A stretch of 64,000 nt of DNA from an uncultured Polaribacter sp. (GCF_947496195.1 NZ_CANMBY010000002.1:682001-746000), one strand, 5' to 3'; positions 37,942 through 47,826 are shown, numbered from the stretch's first letter. Made by a program: numbers and translations. The notes: generated from the sequence alone by a model not told the origin.

Positions 37942-39774
37942 ATGGGCAATTCTATGTTCAAAAATATATTACAGGATTCTTTAGATATTTCTGCAGAAAA
38001 AATATCTGGACAAGATGCAACTTTTCTTTATGCAGAATCGCCATCTAGTCCAATGCAAATTGCTACATTAACGATTGTTGAAGGCTCTTTAGAGTTCGAT
38101 GATTTTAAAGCTATAGTTGCATCAAAACTGCATTTAATTCCTAAATTTAGAAAGAAGCTTTTAAATGTTCCTTTTAATTTAGATTATCCATATTGGGTAG
38201 ATGACCCAAATTTTGATATTGATTTGCATATCAATAGAGTAAAATTACCAGAACCTTCTAATTGGAGTACTTTAAGAGAAATGACAAGCTCAATTTTTAG
38301 TAGACCTTTAGACTTGAGAAGACCTTTATGGTCTATAAGTTTTATAGAAGGATTAGATGAAGTTTCTCAAGTTCCAAAAGGCTCTGTAGCCATTGTAGCT
38401 AAAGTACATCATGTAATGATAGATGGGAGTTCTGGTGTAGGAATTATGGGTATTTTATTTGATAAAAGTAAAGAAGATAAAAATAAAAAAATTCCAAAAC
38501 CTAGACCTTTTGAACCAGAACCTCTTCCTGCTGAAATAGATTTACTATTAAAAAGTTCTGCAGATTTCTTTAAAGATCCGCTTAAAATACCAAAGTTAAT
38601 AAGCGAAACTGCCATTACTATGACTAAGGGTCAAATCAAAAATAAATTTAAAATAAAACCTACATTATTCAAAAATAAATACCCAACACCAAAAACAATT
38701 TTTAATAACTCTATATCTGCAAAAAGAACATGGGGTACTGCAATTTTATCTTTCGATAGAATTAATGCTTTAAGAAAAATTATGGAAGTAAGTGTTAACG
38801 ATTTAATTCTTGCTATTTGCGCAGGTGGAATTAGAAAATACTTATCAGAAAAAGAAAAATTACCTGTACAACCTTTAGTAGCTAATGTACCTATTTCTAT
38901 ACGTGTTAAAGGTGAAAAGCAAAAAATGAATAATCAGATATCTAATATGTTAGTTAGAATTGCTACTCATATTGCAGATCCTATTGAAAGAGTTGAATAT
39001 ATTCGTGAACAAACAAATCAAGGAAAATCTAGACATAAAGCTGTTGGTGCAAAAGCGTTATCTAAAATGGCTGATGCTGTTCCTTTTGGCCTAGCTAATT
39101 TAGCTGCTGGTTTATACAGTAAATATAATATTAAAGAATTTCATAGACCTCCTTTTAATGTTACAATTACAAATGTACCTGGACCACAAAGTCCTTTATA
39201 TTTAAGAGGACACGAAATTTTATCAATATTTGGCCTTACTCCTGTTTTAGATGGTTTTGGATTAATTATTGCTGCTTTTAGCTATAATGGTCTAGTATCT
39301 ATAACCACAACTTCTGACGCTAAGACTATGCCAGATGCAGATCAGTTTTCTAGATATATAAGAGAATCTGCTAACGAACTTGAAGAGGTAATTTTAAATA
39401 GAAAAACAGACAATGAAAAAACTAAAGAAGAAAAGTTTTTAAGTAAACCTGTATTCTCTAACTTAAGAAAATATTTAATTGATCATAAATCATTAAAAAA
39501 AACACATCAAGGGGTTTATGATTTTGAGTTGAATTTAGCCAAAACTAAAGTTGATTATTCTTTAACTATTAAAGATGGTAAAGTTTCTATAAGAAAAACA
39601 AAAACCACAAAACCAAATGTTAAAATAGAAATAGATGATGCAATCTTACATGCATTATATAAGAAGAAATTATTACTTGATGAAGTTATAATTCAAGGCA
39701 GACTTAAACTAACAGGGACAAAAAAGAATCAAGATAAATTTCTTAAACTAATGTCTAAATTTTTAGATGCTTAA
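37942..39774 (+). CDS. Wax ester synthase/diacylglycerol acyltransferase fused to SCP2 domain
   Basis: WS/DGAT enzymes join acyl-CoA to diacylglycerol or fatty alcohol to make storage lipid. The active-site motif HHVMIDG is at 156-162, and the family's second conserved region NVTITNVPGPQSPLYLRG lies in the C-terminal half of the acyltransferase. Residues about 500-610 form an SCP2-type sterol carrier domain (VDYSLTIKDGKVSI, DEVIIQGRLKLTG, FLKLMSKF), an unusual addition. 610 residues against about 460 for plain WS/DGAT. First gene of the lipid locus; the next ATG overlaps its stop. Confidence 0.92.
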   Translation: MGNSMFKNILQDSLDISAEKISGQDATFLYAESPSSPMQIATLTIVEGSLEFDDFKAIVASKLHLIPKFRKKLLNVPFNLDYPYWVDDPNFDIDLHINRVKLPEPSNWSTLREMTSSIFSRPLDLRRPLWSISFIEGLDEVSQVPKGSVAIVAKVHHVMIDGSSGVGIMGILFDKSKEDKNKKIPKPRPFEPEPLPAEIDLLLKSSADFFKDPLKIPKLISETAITMTKGQIKNKFKIKPTLFKNKYPTPKTIFNNSISAKRTWGTAILSFDRINALRKIMEVSVNDLILAICAGGIRKYLSEKEKLPVQPLVANVPISIRVKGEKQKMNNQISNMLVRIATHIADPIERVEYIREQTNQGKSRHKAVGAKALSKMADAVPFGLANLAAGLYSKYNIKEFHRPPFNVTITNVPGPQSPLYLRGHEILSIFGLTPVLDGFGLIIAAFSYNGLVSITTTSDAKTMPDADQFSRYIRESANELEEVILNRKTDNEKTKEEKFLSKPVFSNLRKYLIDHKSLKKTHQGVYDFELNLAKTKVDYSLTIKDGKVSIRKTKTTKPNVKIEIDDAILHALYKKKLLLDEVIIQGRLKLTGTKKNQDKFLKLMSKFLDA

Positions 39775-40717
39775 AATGCCTGCAATTACAGATACATATA
39801 AAACAAAAGATGGTGAAACCATTTTTTATTATAAATGGAAAGCTAAAAAAGATATACCATATAAAGGTGTAGTTCAAATTGCACATGGAGTTGGTGAGCA
39901 TGCAGGAAGGTATAAATCAATAGCAAAAGTGCTACGCAAATCTGGTTATGATGTTTATGCAAATGATCACAGAATTCATGGTAAATCAGCTAAAAATCAA
40001 GATTATTTAGGTTTTTATGATGGTCAAGATTATTTTTCTGATGCTGTAAATGATATGAGAGCATTTACTGAGATCATTAAAAAAGAACACCCAAATGAAA
40101 AAATAATTTTATTGGGTCATAGTATGGGCTCTCTACTTAGCAGAGAGTATGTTACTATATATGGAGAAGATTTAGAGGCACTAATTTTATCAGGCACAGC
40201 AAATTTTATGAAAGGCTTAGGTAATTTTGGATTATTTAGCGCTAAAGTAATGAGTAAATTAAATGGAAAACACAGAAGTAATGAGTTATTAAAAAACTTA
40301 TTCTTTACTCATTTTAATAAAAAATTTAAACCTAACAGAACTAAAGTTGATTGGATTAGTAGTGATGAAAAACAGGTAGATTTATTTGAAGCTGACCCAT
40401 TACGTATAGAAGACTTTTCTTTAAGTGTTTACTTAGATATTTTAAAGGGAAGTAAAAAAATTAATGACATTACTACTTTTGAAAAAACCCCAAAACATTT
40501 ACCTATTTTAATTTTTTCAGGAGATAAAGATCCTGTAGGAGAAATGGGAAAAGGGGTTAAAAAAGTTGCAAGAAAATATAAGAAAGCAGGTTTACAAGAT
40601 GTAACTTTAAAATTATATAAAGGTGGTAGACACGAAATGCTTAACGAAGTTAATAAAAAAGAAGTACAACAAGACGTATTAAATTGGCTAAATGAAAGAA
40701 TTCAAGCCTCTAACTAA
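39767..40717 (+). CDS. Alpha/beta hydrolase, monoacylglycerol lipase-like
   Basis: 316 residues of the lysophospholipase/monoglyceride lipase type: nucleophile elbow GHSMGS with Ser119, oxyanion segment AHGVGEHAGRY, Asp in FSGDKDP and His in GGRHEML. Cytoplasmic. It overlaps the WS/DGAT gene by eight bases from ATG 39767, though ATG 39776 (residue 4) is an equal candidate. Likely role: release of fatty acid from storage glycerides or wax. Confidence 0.92.
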   Translation: MLKMPAITDTYKTKDGETIFYYKWKAKKDIPYKGVVQIAHGVGEHAGRYKSIAKVLRKSGYDVYANDHRIHGKSAKNQDYLGFYDGQDYFSDAVNDMRAFTEIIKKEHPNEKIILLGHSMGSLLSREYVTIYGEDLEALILSGTANFMKGLGNFGLFSAKVMSKLNGKHRSNELLKNLFFTHFNKKFKPNRTKVDWISSDEKQVDLFEADPLRIEDFSLSVYLDILKGSKKINDITTFEKTPKHLPILIFSGDKDPVGEMGKGVKKVARKYKKAGLQDVTLKLYKGGRHEMLNEVNKKEVQQDVLNWLNERIQASN

Positions 40718-40720
40718 CAT

Positions 40721-41881
40721 ATGGAAAACAATAAAATAGTATATCAATCATTTGTGAAATTAGCAGTTGCTATAGCTGTCTCTCAAGGAACAACAGAAGC
40801 TTCAGCGAAAAAAATTATTACAAAAAACTTTGAACAGCATCCTTTTCATAAACAACTTTCTAAGTTGATTAAAAAAGTTTCTCTTAAAAAAGAAAATCTA
40901 AATATTTTAGCAAACGAATGCATTTCTATATGTGAAGATTTTGGACCAGATAGAGATTATGTCACTTTAGTTTTACTTCTAGAAACCATCTATAAAAACG
41001 AAGAGTTTAAAGAGATAGAAAAAGATACTATTCTTAATATTATTCAAAGATTTAAATCAGAAATTGAAAGAATTAATGCTAAAATACCTGCACCACCATT
41101 ATATAATGTAATTTTAGAAACTAGAGCTATTGCTGAGTGGTCATCTATGTTTTGGCTATATCCATTTATTCCAAAACATAAAACAAACACAACAAAACCA
41201 GTATTATTAATGCCTCCATATTTAGGTAATGATAATTCTACAAGATTTGTAAGAAAATATTTAAAATCTGTTGGATTTAAAACCTATAAATGGGATTTAG
41301 GTATTAATATGATTAACTCAAAATCAATACCCAAACTTGTTGAAAAACTAGATGAAATTTTTGAAAAACATCAAGAAAAAGTAAGTCTTGTTGGCTGGAG
41401 TGGAGGTGGAATTTTTGCAAAAATTATTGCAAATAGACATCCAGAAAAAGTAGAGCAATTAATTACTATTGGCTCACCTGTTTGGGGATTAAAAAACATG
41501 AAAGCTCCTGTTATAAAATCTTTAGAGTTTTTAAGAGGTCAAAAACTTCGTGAGAGAAACGAAAAATTCATTAAAGAATTAGAGGAGATACCTAATGTTC
41601 CCATAACTTGTGTATATACAAAAACAGATGGTTTAATTCCTTGGAAAAACTGCATGGAAGCAGAAACTTACAGAAAAGACATAAAAAACATAGAAGTATT
41701 TGGTAGTCATTGTGGCATGGGTGCAAACGCAACAATTCTACTTACAGTTGCAAATGCCCTAAGTGCAAATTTAGAAACCAAAAAAGATGAAACTATTATT
41801 GAAAAAGTAGAACAACTTTTTTATCCAAAATTTTGGCAACAAAAAGGACTTTCAAAATTTACAAACTTATTTTTTAGCTAA
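40721..41881 (+). CDS. Alpha/beta hydrolase, unknown substrate
   Basis: 386 residues with an N-terminal helical part (1-125) and a C-terminal hydrolase fold: LLMPPYLGNDNSTRFVRKYL, nucleophile GWSGG with Ser227, Asp region TKTDGLIPW and His in FGSHCGMGAN. The arrangement and lack of secretion signal recall polyester synthase/depolymerase relatives, but the PHA synthase Cys is absent. Three bases after the lipase-like gene, three before the acyltransferase. A lipid or ester hydrolase in the storage pathway is likely. Confidence 0.82.
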   Translation: MENNKIVYQSFVKLAVAIAVSQGTTEASAKKIITKNFEQHPFHKQLSKLIKKVSLKKENLNILANECISICEDFGPDRDYVTLVLLLETIYKNEEFKEIEKDTILNIIQRFKSEIERINAKIPAPPLYNVILETRAIAEWSSMFWLYPFIPKHKTNTTKPVLLMPPYLGNDNSTRFVRKYLKSVGFKTYKWDLGINMINSKSIPKLVEKLDEIFEKHQEKVSLVGWSGGGIFAKIIANRHPEKVEQLITIGSPVWGLKNMKAPVIKSLEFLRGQKLRERNEKFIKELEEIPNVPITCVYTKTDGLIPWKNCMEAETYRKDIKNIEVFGSHCGMGANATILLTVANALSANLETKKDETIIEKVEQLFYPKFWQQKGLSKFTNLFFS

Positions 41882-41883
41882 TC

Positions 41884-44800
41884 ATGGAAAATAAATTAGA
41901 GAATATTATCAAGCATCCTCAGTTTCAAGAGAAGCTTCAAGAAATAGCTATTTCAGAAAAAAAGGGAATTGCTGAAATTAAAAAAGAGGCAGAAAACTGT
42001 ATCAAAGAATTGTATTCTCAACAACATCCTGTAGCTAATATTTTATCTATCAAAGGATTTCAATTCATGATGTCTAAAGCTTACAGCAATAAGATAGACA
42101 TTAATCGTGAAGAAATAAAAAACTTAATGAACCTAATGAAGCAACATTCTGTTGCTTTTATTTTAACTCATAAAACTTATTTAGATACTGTAGTTTTAGT
42201 AAATACTTTAGCAAGATATGGTATGCCTATCCCCTACACATTTGGTGGAATAAATTTGGCTTTCCCTGGCTTTAAACAATTAGGAAAAAACTCAGGTTTA
42301 ATTTTTATTAGAAGAAGTTTTAAAGACAATCCAGTATATAAAGCCTCATTAAGACATTATATTTCTTGCTTAATAGAAAATGGCGATCATTTAACTTGGA
42401 ATATAGAAGGTACTCGTTCTAGAACAGGTAAAATAGTATACCCACAAATGGGAATATTAAAATACATCATGGAAGGTGAAAAAGACAGTTCTAGAAGTAT
42501 TAAATACGTACCTGTTTCTATTGTATACGACTTGATTCCTGATGTTAAGACAATGACAGAGGAAGGCAAAGGAAAAGAAAAAAAATCTGAAAATGTTGCT
42601 GAGTTTGTCAAATACTTTAAAAGTCTTGGTAATCAATATGGAAAAGCAGCTATAAGATTTGGAAACCCTGTAGACGCAAGTGAACACCAAAATGCGATTA
42701 TACCAGATATTGAAGAAGATAGTTATTCAGATAAAAACACCTTACCACGTTTTGCTTTTGAGTTAATTCATAAAGCAAATATGATTACTCCTGTAACCAC
42801 AGTTTCATTAGTTTGTAATGTTCTGCTAAACAACTTTGCACTTACTAAAAAAGAGCTTGAATTTAATGTATTAAAGTTGATGAATTATATTGGTCAGCGA
42901 AAAGAGGATGTATTAATTGAGCGTGGCAAAAAAATTGGAGCCTCTGTTCAAAAAGCATTGAACCTTTTACAAGGAGCAGGTATAGTTCAAAAAAATAAAG
43001 CAGGTTATAAAACTCAATATAATTTAGCAGCTTCAGAATTTTTATCTGCAACATATTATGCAAACATGGCCTCTGCTCATTTATATCACAGAGCATTTAT
43101 AGAGATGGCTTTAGTTAAAATTAAAGACGAGAAATCTAACAATAGAATTTTATTGTTTTGGGATGAAATAATGCGTTTAAGGAACTTATTTAAGTTTGAG
43201 TTTTTCTACACAAATAAACCTCAATTTAGTAGTGAAATAGAAGATGAATTGCAGCTTTTCGACACAAATTGGAGAAACATTATAAATGATCCTGAAGGAG
43301 ATATAGAAAAACTACTTTCTAAACAAGAGTTGTTTGTCTCAAAAGCTTTATTACTAATTCATTTAGAAGCAAATAAAGTTGTTTGTAGCACATTATTCGA
43401 TTGGGATTTAGAAGATGAATTTTCTGATAATGAGTTCATAGAAATGTGTTTATTTAAGGGTAAAGAATTGCATTGGCAAAATAGAATTATTAGACTAGAC
43501 AGCGTCTCTAAACCTTTCTTAATAAGCGCTTTAAGATTAGCCAAAAACAGTAAACTAACTCCAATAGATAGAAAAGTTGATTATAAAAAACTTGAAAATT
43601 GGATGAGTTTATTAGATGACATGATGGGTCGTCTAGAATTCTTACAAAAACTAGAAATACAACAAATTAAAAAGAGCCCAAAGACTTCAAATGAAGAAGA
43701 AAAAATAGTTGTTCCTGGGTCACAATTAGAAAATATCTCTGATGATATAATTGAAGAAGAAGAAGGTCCTCATATTGCTGCATTTTTTGATTTAGATAGA
43801 ACAATCATTAACGATTTTTCTGCCAAAAAATTTATACAATCAAGATTACTGAGTGGTAAATCTACTTCTAAAGAATTATTAGCACAATTTGCAACCATTC
43901 TTTTTTATGCAGCTGGTAATAGAGATTTTGAAATTTTAACAAGAATCTCTGCTTTTGGAATTAAAGGAATTAAAGAAAAATTATTTACTGAATTAGGTGA
44001 AGAAGTTTTTCATGACTATCTAGAATCAACCATTTATCCAGAAGCTGTAGAGTTAATTAAATCTCATTTAGAAAAAGGGCATAAAGTAGTGATTATATCT
44101 GCTGCAACTCGTTATCAAATAAAACCTATTGCAGATAAATTAGGCATCTCTGATATTTTTGCTACAGAAATGGAGGTAAAAAAAGGGAAGTTTACTGGTA
44201 TGATTTCAGAAATGTGCTGGGCAGAAGGTAAAGCAAGAGCTGGTCGTAAATTTGCAAAAGCCAATAATATTGATCTTTCTAAAAGTTTCTTTTATACAGA
44301 TAGTTTTGATGATTTTCCTTTATTAGAAATTGTTGGTAAACCTATAGCTACTAATCCAGATAATAGATTATCTCAAGCTGCTTTTGAAAACGATTGGAAA
44401 ATTCTTCGTTTTAAAGAAACTAAAAAAACTCCTATTGTAAATGGCTTAAGAACAGGTTTAGCTGCTGCAAGCTTATACCCATCAGCATTAAAAGGTTTAG
44501 CAACAGGTTTATTAACCATGTCTCATCAAGAAGGTATAAATACTACCATTTCTAGTATTGGAGATTTAGGTACTAAATTAGCAGGATTAGATATCAATAT
44601 TAAAGGCAAACAAAATTTAAAAGATTTTAGACCTGCTGTTTTTTGTTTTAATCACCAATCTTCTGCAGACTTTTTTATCATCGCTAAACTTTTACGAAAA
44701 AATGTAACTGGTGTTGCAAAAAAAGAATTAGAACTAACTCCATTTGGACCATTATTTAAAGCTATGGGTGCAATTTTTATTGATAGATCTAACAAGAAAA

Positions 44801-45132
44801 AAGCGTTAGAATCTATGAAAAATGCATCAAAAGTTCTAAAAAATGGTACTTCAGTAGCTATTGCTCCTGAAGGCACAAGAAGTGGAAGTAAAAAGTTAGG
44901 CACTTTTAAAAAAGGAGCTTTTCATTTAGCAATGTCTGCAGGTGTTCCTATAATTCCAATAGTTATTAAAAATGCATATTTAGCTATGCCAAAAGGAAGC
45001 AATATTTTTAAACCTACACATATAGAAGTTGTTGTTTTAGACCCTATTGATACTTCTGAATGGAAACCTAAATACATAGACAATTATATAGAACAAGTTA
45101 GAAATTTGTATATTAAAGAATTAGAACATTAA
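41884..45132 (+). CDS. PlsB-HAD-PlsC trifunctional acyltransferase fusion
   Basis: 1082 residues in three parts. Glycerol-3-phosphate acyltransferase (about 60-300): HKTYLD (His96, Asp101) and EGTRSRTGK (175-183). A PlsB-type helical middle part follows (300-600). HAD-IB phosphatase-like domain (about 630-845): FFDLDRT with Asp636/Asp638 and YTDSFDDFPLLE. 1-acylglycerol-3-phosphate acyltransferase (about 880-1080): NHQSSAD (His924, Asp929) and APEGTRSGSK (994-1003). One chain could add both acyl groups and perhaps remove the phosphate. In mycobacteria plsB2 and HAD-plsC are adjacent separate genes beside a WS/DGAT gene; here they are fused. Confidence 0.9.
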   Translation: MENKLENIIKHPQFQEKLQEIAISEKKGIAEIKKEAENCIKELYSQQHPVANILSIKGFQFMMSKAYSNKIDINREEIKNLMNLMKQHSVAFILTHKTYLDTVVLVNTLARYGMPIPYTFGGINLAFPGFKQLGKNSGLIFIRRSFKDNPVYKASLRHYISCLIENGDHLTWNIEGTRSRTGKIVYPQMGILKYIMEGEKDSSRSIKYVPVSIVYDLIPDVKTMTEEGKGKEKKSENVAEFVKYFKSLGNQYGKAAIRFGNPVDASEHQNAIIPDIEEDSYSDKNTLPRFAFELIHKANMITPVTTVSLVCNVLLNNFALTKKELEFNVLKLMNYIGQRKEDVLIERGKKIGASVQKALNLLQGAGIVQKNKAGYKTQYNLAASEFLSATYYANMASAHLYHRAFIEMALVKIKDEKSNNRILLFWDEIMRLRNLFKFEFFYTNKPQFSSEIEDELQLFDTNWRNIINDPEGDIEKLLSKQELFVSKALLLIHLEANKVVCSTLFDWDLEDEFSDNEFIEMCLFKGKELHWQNRIIRLDSVSKPFLISALRLAKNSKLTPIDRKVDYKKLENWMSLLDDMMGRLEFLQKLEIQQIKKSPKTSNEEEKIVVPGSQLENISDDIIEEEEGPHIAAFFDLDRTIINDFSAKKFIQSRLLSGKSTSKELLAQFATILFYAAGNRDFEILTRISAFGIKGIKEKLFTELGEEVFHDYLESTIYPEAVELIKSHLEKGHKVVIISAATRYQIKPIADKLGISDIFATEMEVKKGKFTGMISEMCWAEGKARAGRKFAKANNIDLSKSFFYTDSFDDFPLLEIVGKPIATNPDNRLSQAAFENDWKILRFKETKKTPIVNGLRTGLAAASLYPSALKGLATGLLTMSHQEGINTTISSIGDLGTKLAGLDINIKGKQNLKDFRPAVFCFNHQSSADFFIIAKLLRKNVTGVAKKELELTPFGPLFKAMGAIFIDRSNKKKALESMKNASKVLKNGTSVAIAPEGTRSGSKKLGTFKKGAFHLAMSAGVPIIPIVIKNAYLAMPKGSNIFKPTHIEVVVLDPIDTSEWKPKYIDNYIEQVRNLYIKELEH

Positions 45133-45142
45133 ACTTAATATT

Positions 45143-46144
45143 ATGAAACTAAAAGTTGGATTATTAGGTGGTGGTTCTTGGGGAACTACTGTAGCTTCAT
45201 TAACAGCTAAAAATGCAGAAACAATTATTTGGGCTAGAGATGCAGAAACAGTAGATGAGATTAATCAAAAACACACCAATGAAAAGTATTTGCCAAATGC
45301 TAAACTTACTCCTTCTTTAGTAGCTTCTAACTCAATTGAAGAAACTGTAAAAAACGCAGATGTTATTGTATTAGGTATACCATCACAAAGTATGCGTAAA
45401 GTTTTAGAAGAAGCAAAACCGCATATTAGACCATGGGTACCCATTATTAATCTTGCAAAAGGCTTAGAAATTTCTACAAAAAAGAGAATGACTCAAATAA
45501 TTGAGGAAATTATGCCTGGTCATCCAGCAGGAGTATTAACAGGTCCTAATTTGGCTAAAGAAATTCATTTTGGCAATGCAGCTGCAGCTGTTATTGCTAT
45601 GGTTGATAAAACTATAGCAGAAAAATTACAATCTATTTTTAGTTCGGGTCTATTTAGAGTGTACACAAATTCAGATGTTATTGGTTGTGAATTAGGTGGT
45701 GCACTTAAAAATATAATCGCTATTGCTTCTGGTATGGGTGATGGAGCAAATGCAGGAGATAATACTAGAGCAGCAATAATAACTAGAGGTCTAGCAGAAT
45801 TAACAAGACTTGGTGTAGCTATGGGTGGTAAAAAAGCTACTTTTTCTGGTTTAGCTGGTATGGGTGATTTAGTAGCTACTTGCTCAAGTTCTAAAAGTAG
45901 AAATCATCATGTTGGATTTCAATTAGGTAGAGGCAAAAGTTTAGAACAAATTATAAACGAAATGAATGAAGTTGCAGAAGGTGTTAAAACTGCAAAAGTA
46001 GTTATGGAGTTAGCTAAAGAGTATAACGTAGACATGCCAATTTCTAAAGAAATATATAAAGTTTTATATGAAGGGAACAGTGTTAATGATGCTTTTAAAG
46101 GTCTATTAAAACACGAAGTTGGTTCTGAAAAAGAACCAGGATAA
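45143..46144 (+). CDS. gpsA: NAD(P)H-dependent glycerol-3-phosphate dehydrogenase
   Basis: Reduces dihydroxyacetone phosphate to sn-glycerol 3-phosphate, the backbone for glycerolipids. Rossmann motif GGGSWGTT (9-16), catalytic Lys in GPNLAKEI and in ELGGALKNIIAIASG, substrate segment GLAGMGDLVATCSS. Standard length (333). It lies ten bases after the acyltransferase fusion, so substrate supply and acylation are coexpressed. Confidence 0.97.
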   Translation: MKLKVGLLGGGSWGTTVASLTAKNAETIIWARDAETVDEINQKHTNEKYLPNAKLTPSLVASNSIEETVKNADVIVLGIPSQSMRKVLEEAKPHIRPWVPIINLAKGLEISTKKRMTQIIEEIMPGHPAGVLTGPNLAKEIHFGNAAAAVIAMVDKTIAEKLQSIFSSGLFRVYTNSDVIGCELGGALKNIIAIASGMGDGANAGDNTRAAIITRGLAELTRLGVAMGGKKATFSGLAGMGDLVATCSSSKSRNHHVGFQLGRGKSLEQIINEMNEVAEGVKTAKVVMELAKEYNVDMPISKEIYKVLYEGNSVNDAFKGLLKHEVGSEKEPG

Positions 46145-46155
46145 AATGATGAATT

Positions 46156-46668
46156 ATGAATAAAAAACAAGAACAAAATGCCTCTTTTATGGTGCGTTTT
46201 AATCAACAAATATTTGAAGAAAACGAAGAAGCTAAAATACAATGGAGAGGAAAAATTACACATGTTCAAGATGGAGATGAAAAACGTTTTTCTGATTTTA
46301 ATGATGCACTAGTTTTTATGCAAAATAAACTAGCCAGTTTAACAGAAGAAGCAACAAAACATGAATCTTCAGAAAAGCAAGAAAGTATTTTAGATAAGAG
46401 TCTTTCTATGTGGAAAACCATAAAAGATGTTGGCCCAAAAGTAATTAGAGATACCCTAAAAGATCCTAAAAAACAATTATCGCACTTACAAGACGAAATT
46501 CACGATAAAATTACCATTATTGGTGACGAAATTTCTGAAAAAGTTCAAATAAATGAATGGAGAAACGCCTCTAGATCAGATTTCAATAAAATTCAAAATC
46601 AGATAGAAAGCCTTTCAACAGAAATTAAAAAACTTTCTAAAAAAATGGACACTTTAAATAAAAAATAG
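46156..46668 (+). CDS. Coiled-coil protein, unknown function
   Basis: 170 residues: a small beta-rich N-terminal domain (residues 11-60, FMVRFNQQIFEENEEAKIQWRGKIT, HVQDGDEKRFSDFNDAL), then a helical C-terminal half with a probable coiled coil (SLSTEIKKLSKKMDTL). No signal peptide. It sits between gpsA and the SARP-like regulator in the same direction with short gaps. The design would suit a granule-associated or regulator-partner protein, but this is speculation from context. Confidence 0.75.
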   Translation: MNKKQEQNASFMVRFNQQIFEENEEAKIQWRGKITHVQDGDEKRFSDFNDALVFMQNKLASLTEEATKHESSEKQESILDKSLSMWKTIKDVGPKVIRDTLKDPKKQLSHLQDEIHDKITIIGDEISEKVQINEWRNASRSDFNKIQNQIESLSTEIKKLSKKMDTLNKK

Positions 46669-46675
46669 TTGTTCA

Positions 46676-47479
46676 ATGCCTAACTTTCTTCAACAATTAC
46701 AAGACTTAAATACCTTTTATGAAAATGCAACAATTCGCATAGAAACATTAGGCAATTTTGTAGTGTGGAGAAATCAACAAAAAATAGAAACCAAAGAATG
46801 GGGCCGTGATAAAACCATTCAATTACTACAATTTTTAGTTTCAAACAGACAAAGAAATGCCCTGCATAAAGAAAAAATTATGGATAATCTTTGGGATGAT
46901 TGGAACGATCGTGATTTTAAAGTAGCTTTACATGGTATTAATAAAGTATTAGAACCAAACAGGCCTACAAGAACAGAGCCTATTTATATTGAAAGACAAG
47001 GAGTAAGTTATCAAATTAACTTAGACAAAGTTTGGATAGATGTAGAAGCTTTAGAACAATATATTATTATTGGCAATAAGTGTTTAAGCACAGAACTTCA
47101 AATCGCAAAACAAGCTTACCAAAAAGCTATAGCACTTTACAAAGGCACTTTTTTACCTAATAGAATTTATGAAGATTGGACTTCTGAAGAACGAGAAAAA
47201 ACACAACTTTTAATTTTAGGCGCATACATTACTTTAGCTGAAATTTTATTAGATGAAAATCCTTTAGAAAGCATTCGTCTTGCTCAAAATGCATTAGCAA
47301 TAGATGCAACTTGGGAAGATGCCTATAGGATTCAAATGAAAGGTTACATTAAAAAAGGAAACAGACCTCAAGCCATTAAAACTTACATGAAATGTGAGGT
47401 AATTTTAGAAGAAGAATATGGTATCTCTCCTCTTCCACAAACTAAAAACCTTTTAAAAGAAATAGAGTCAATAGCTTAG
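46676..47479 (+). CDS. SARP/BTAD-domain transcriptional activator
   Basis: 267 residues: an OmpR-like winged helix (about 17-110; IRIETLGNFVVW, EWGRDKTIQLLQFL, KEKIMDNLWDD, ALHGINKVLE) and a C-terminal bacterial transcriptional activation domain of TPR-like helices (118-267; DVEALEQYI, YKGTFLPNRIYEDWTSEER, WEDAYRIQMKGYIKKGNRPQAIKTY). SARPs bind direct repeats in step with the -35 zone. Two such repeat pairs lie just downstream, at 47501 and 47827, so it probably activates the phasin-like genes. No ligand-binding or kinase domain is present. Confidence 0.9.
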   Translation: MPNFLQQLQDLNTFYENATIRIETLGNFVVWRNQQKIETKEWGRDKTIQLLQFLVSNRQRNALHKEKIMDNLWDDWNDRDFKVALHGINKVLEPNRPTRTEPIYIERQGVSYQINLDKVWIDVEALEQYIIIGNKCLSTELQIAKQAYQKAIALYKGTFLPNRIYEDWTSEEREKTQLLILGAYITLAEILLDENPLESIRLAQNALAIDATWEDAYRIQMKGYIKKGNRPQAIKTYMKCEVILEEEYGISPLPQTKNLLKEIESIA

Positions 47480-47500
47480 TATTCGTATCATTAGCTATTT

Positions 47501-47520
47501 TGTAACTCATTTGCAACTCA
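47501..47520 (+). promoter_or_regulatory. Direct-repeat activator site 1 (TGTAACTCA/TGCAACTCA, period 11)
   Basis: Repeats at 47501-47509 and 47512-47520 are exactly 11 bases apart. Seven bases follow before the -7 element. Direct repeats of 11-base period at this distance are the known binding layout of SARP activators. Confidence 0.78.
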
Positions 47521-47527
47521 CACTTTA

Positions 47528-47535
47528 TATGTTTG
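47528..47535 (+). promoter_or_regulatory. -7 promoter element of first phasin-like gene
   Basis: TATGTTTG, exact TAnnTTTG, 32 bases before the ATG at 47567. No separate -33 element: the activator repeats take that zone. Confidence 0.68.
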
Positions 47536-47566
47536 CATCAAAATTAGAAATTAAAACTATAATAAG

Positions 47567-47824
47567 ATGAAAACCATATCTATTAATAAAATAAAAGAAC
47601 AAGCATTACATTTAAATGATAAAGCTTTAAAGACTACTGAAAAAACAGTTTTAAACTCTTTTGAGAAAATTGAAAAAGCTCAAAACAAAACAGATGAGTT
47701 TATTAAAAAAGGATTTAAATTTTCAGAAAAACAACAAGACAAACTATTTAACAATCTAGAAAATGGTAAAGAAATGGTTTGGAAAAATTTAAACAAAGCA
47801 TTAGATTTTTTTAGTAGAAACTAA
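47567..47824 (+). CDS. Phasin-like small helical protein 1
   Basis: 85 residues, amphipathic helices only, Lys/Glu-rich with Phe at regular spacing, no signal peptide. Core KAQNKTDEFIKKGFKFSEKQQDKLFNNLE can be aligned by eye with the cores of the two following phasin-like proteins. Such proteins coat storage granules in other bacteria; no PHA synthase is nearby, so the granule here is probably neutral lipid. Own promoter with SARP-type repeats. Confidence 0.8.
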   Translation: MKTISINKIKEQALHLNDKALKTTEKTVLNSFEKIEKAQNKTDEFIKKGFKFSEKQQDKLFNNLENGKEMVWKNLNKALDFFSRN

Positions 47825-47826
47825 TC

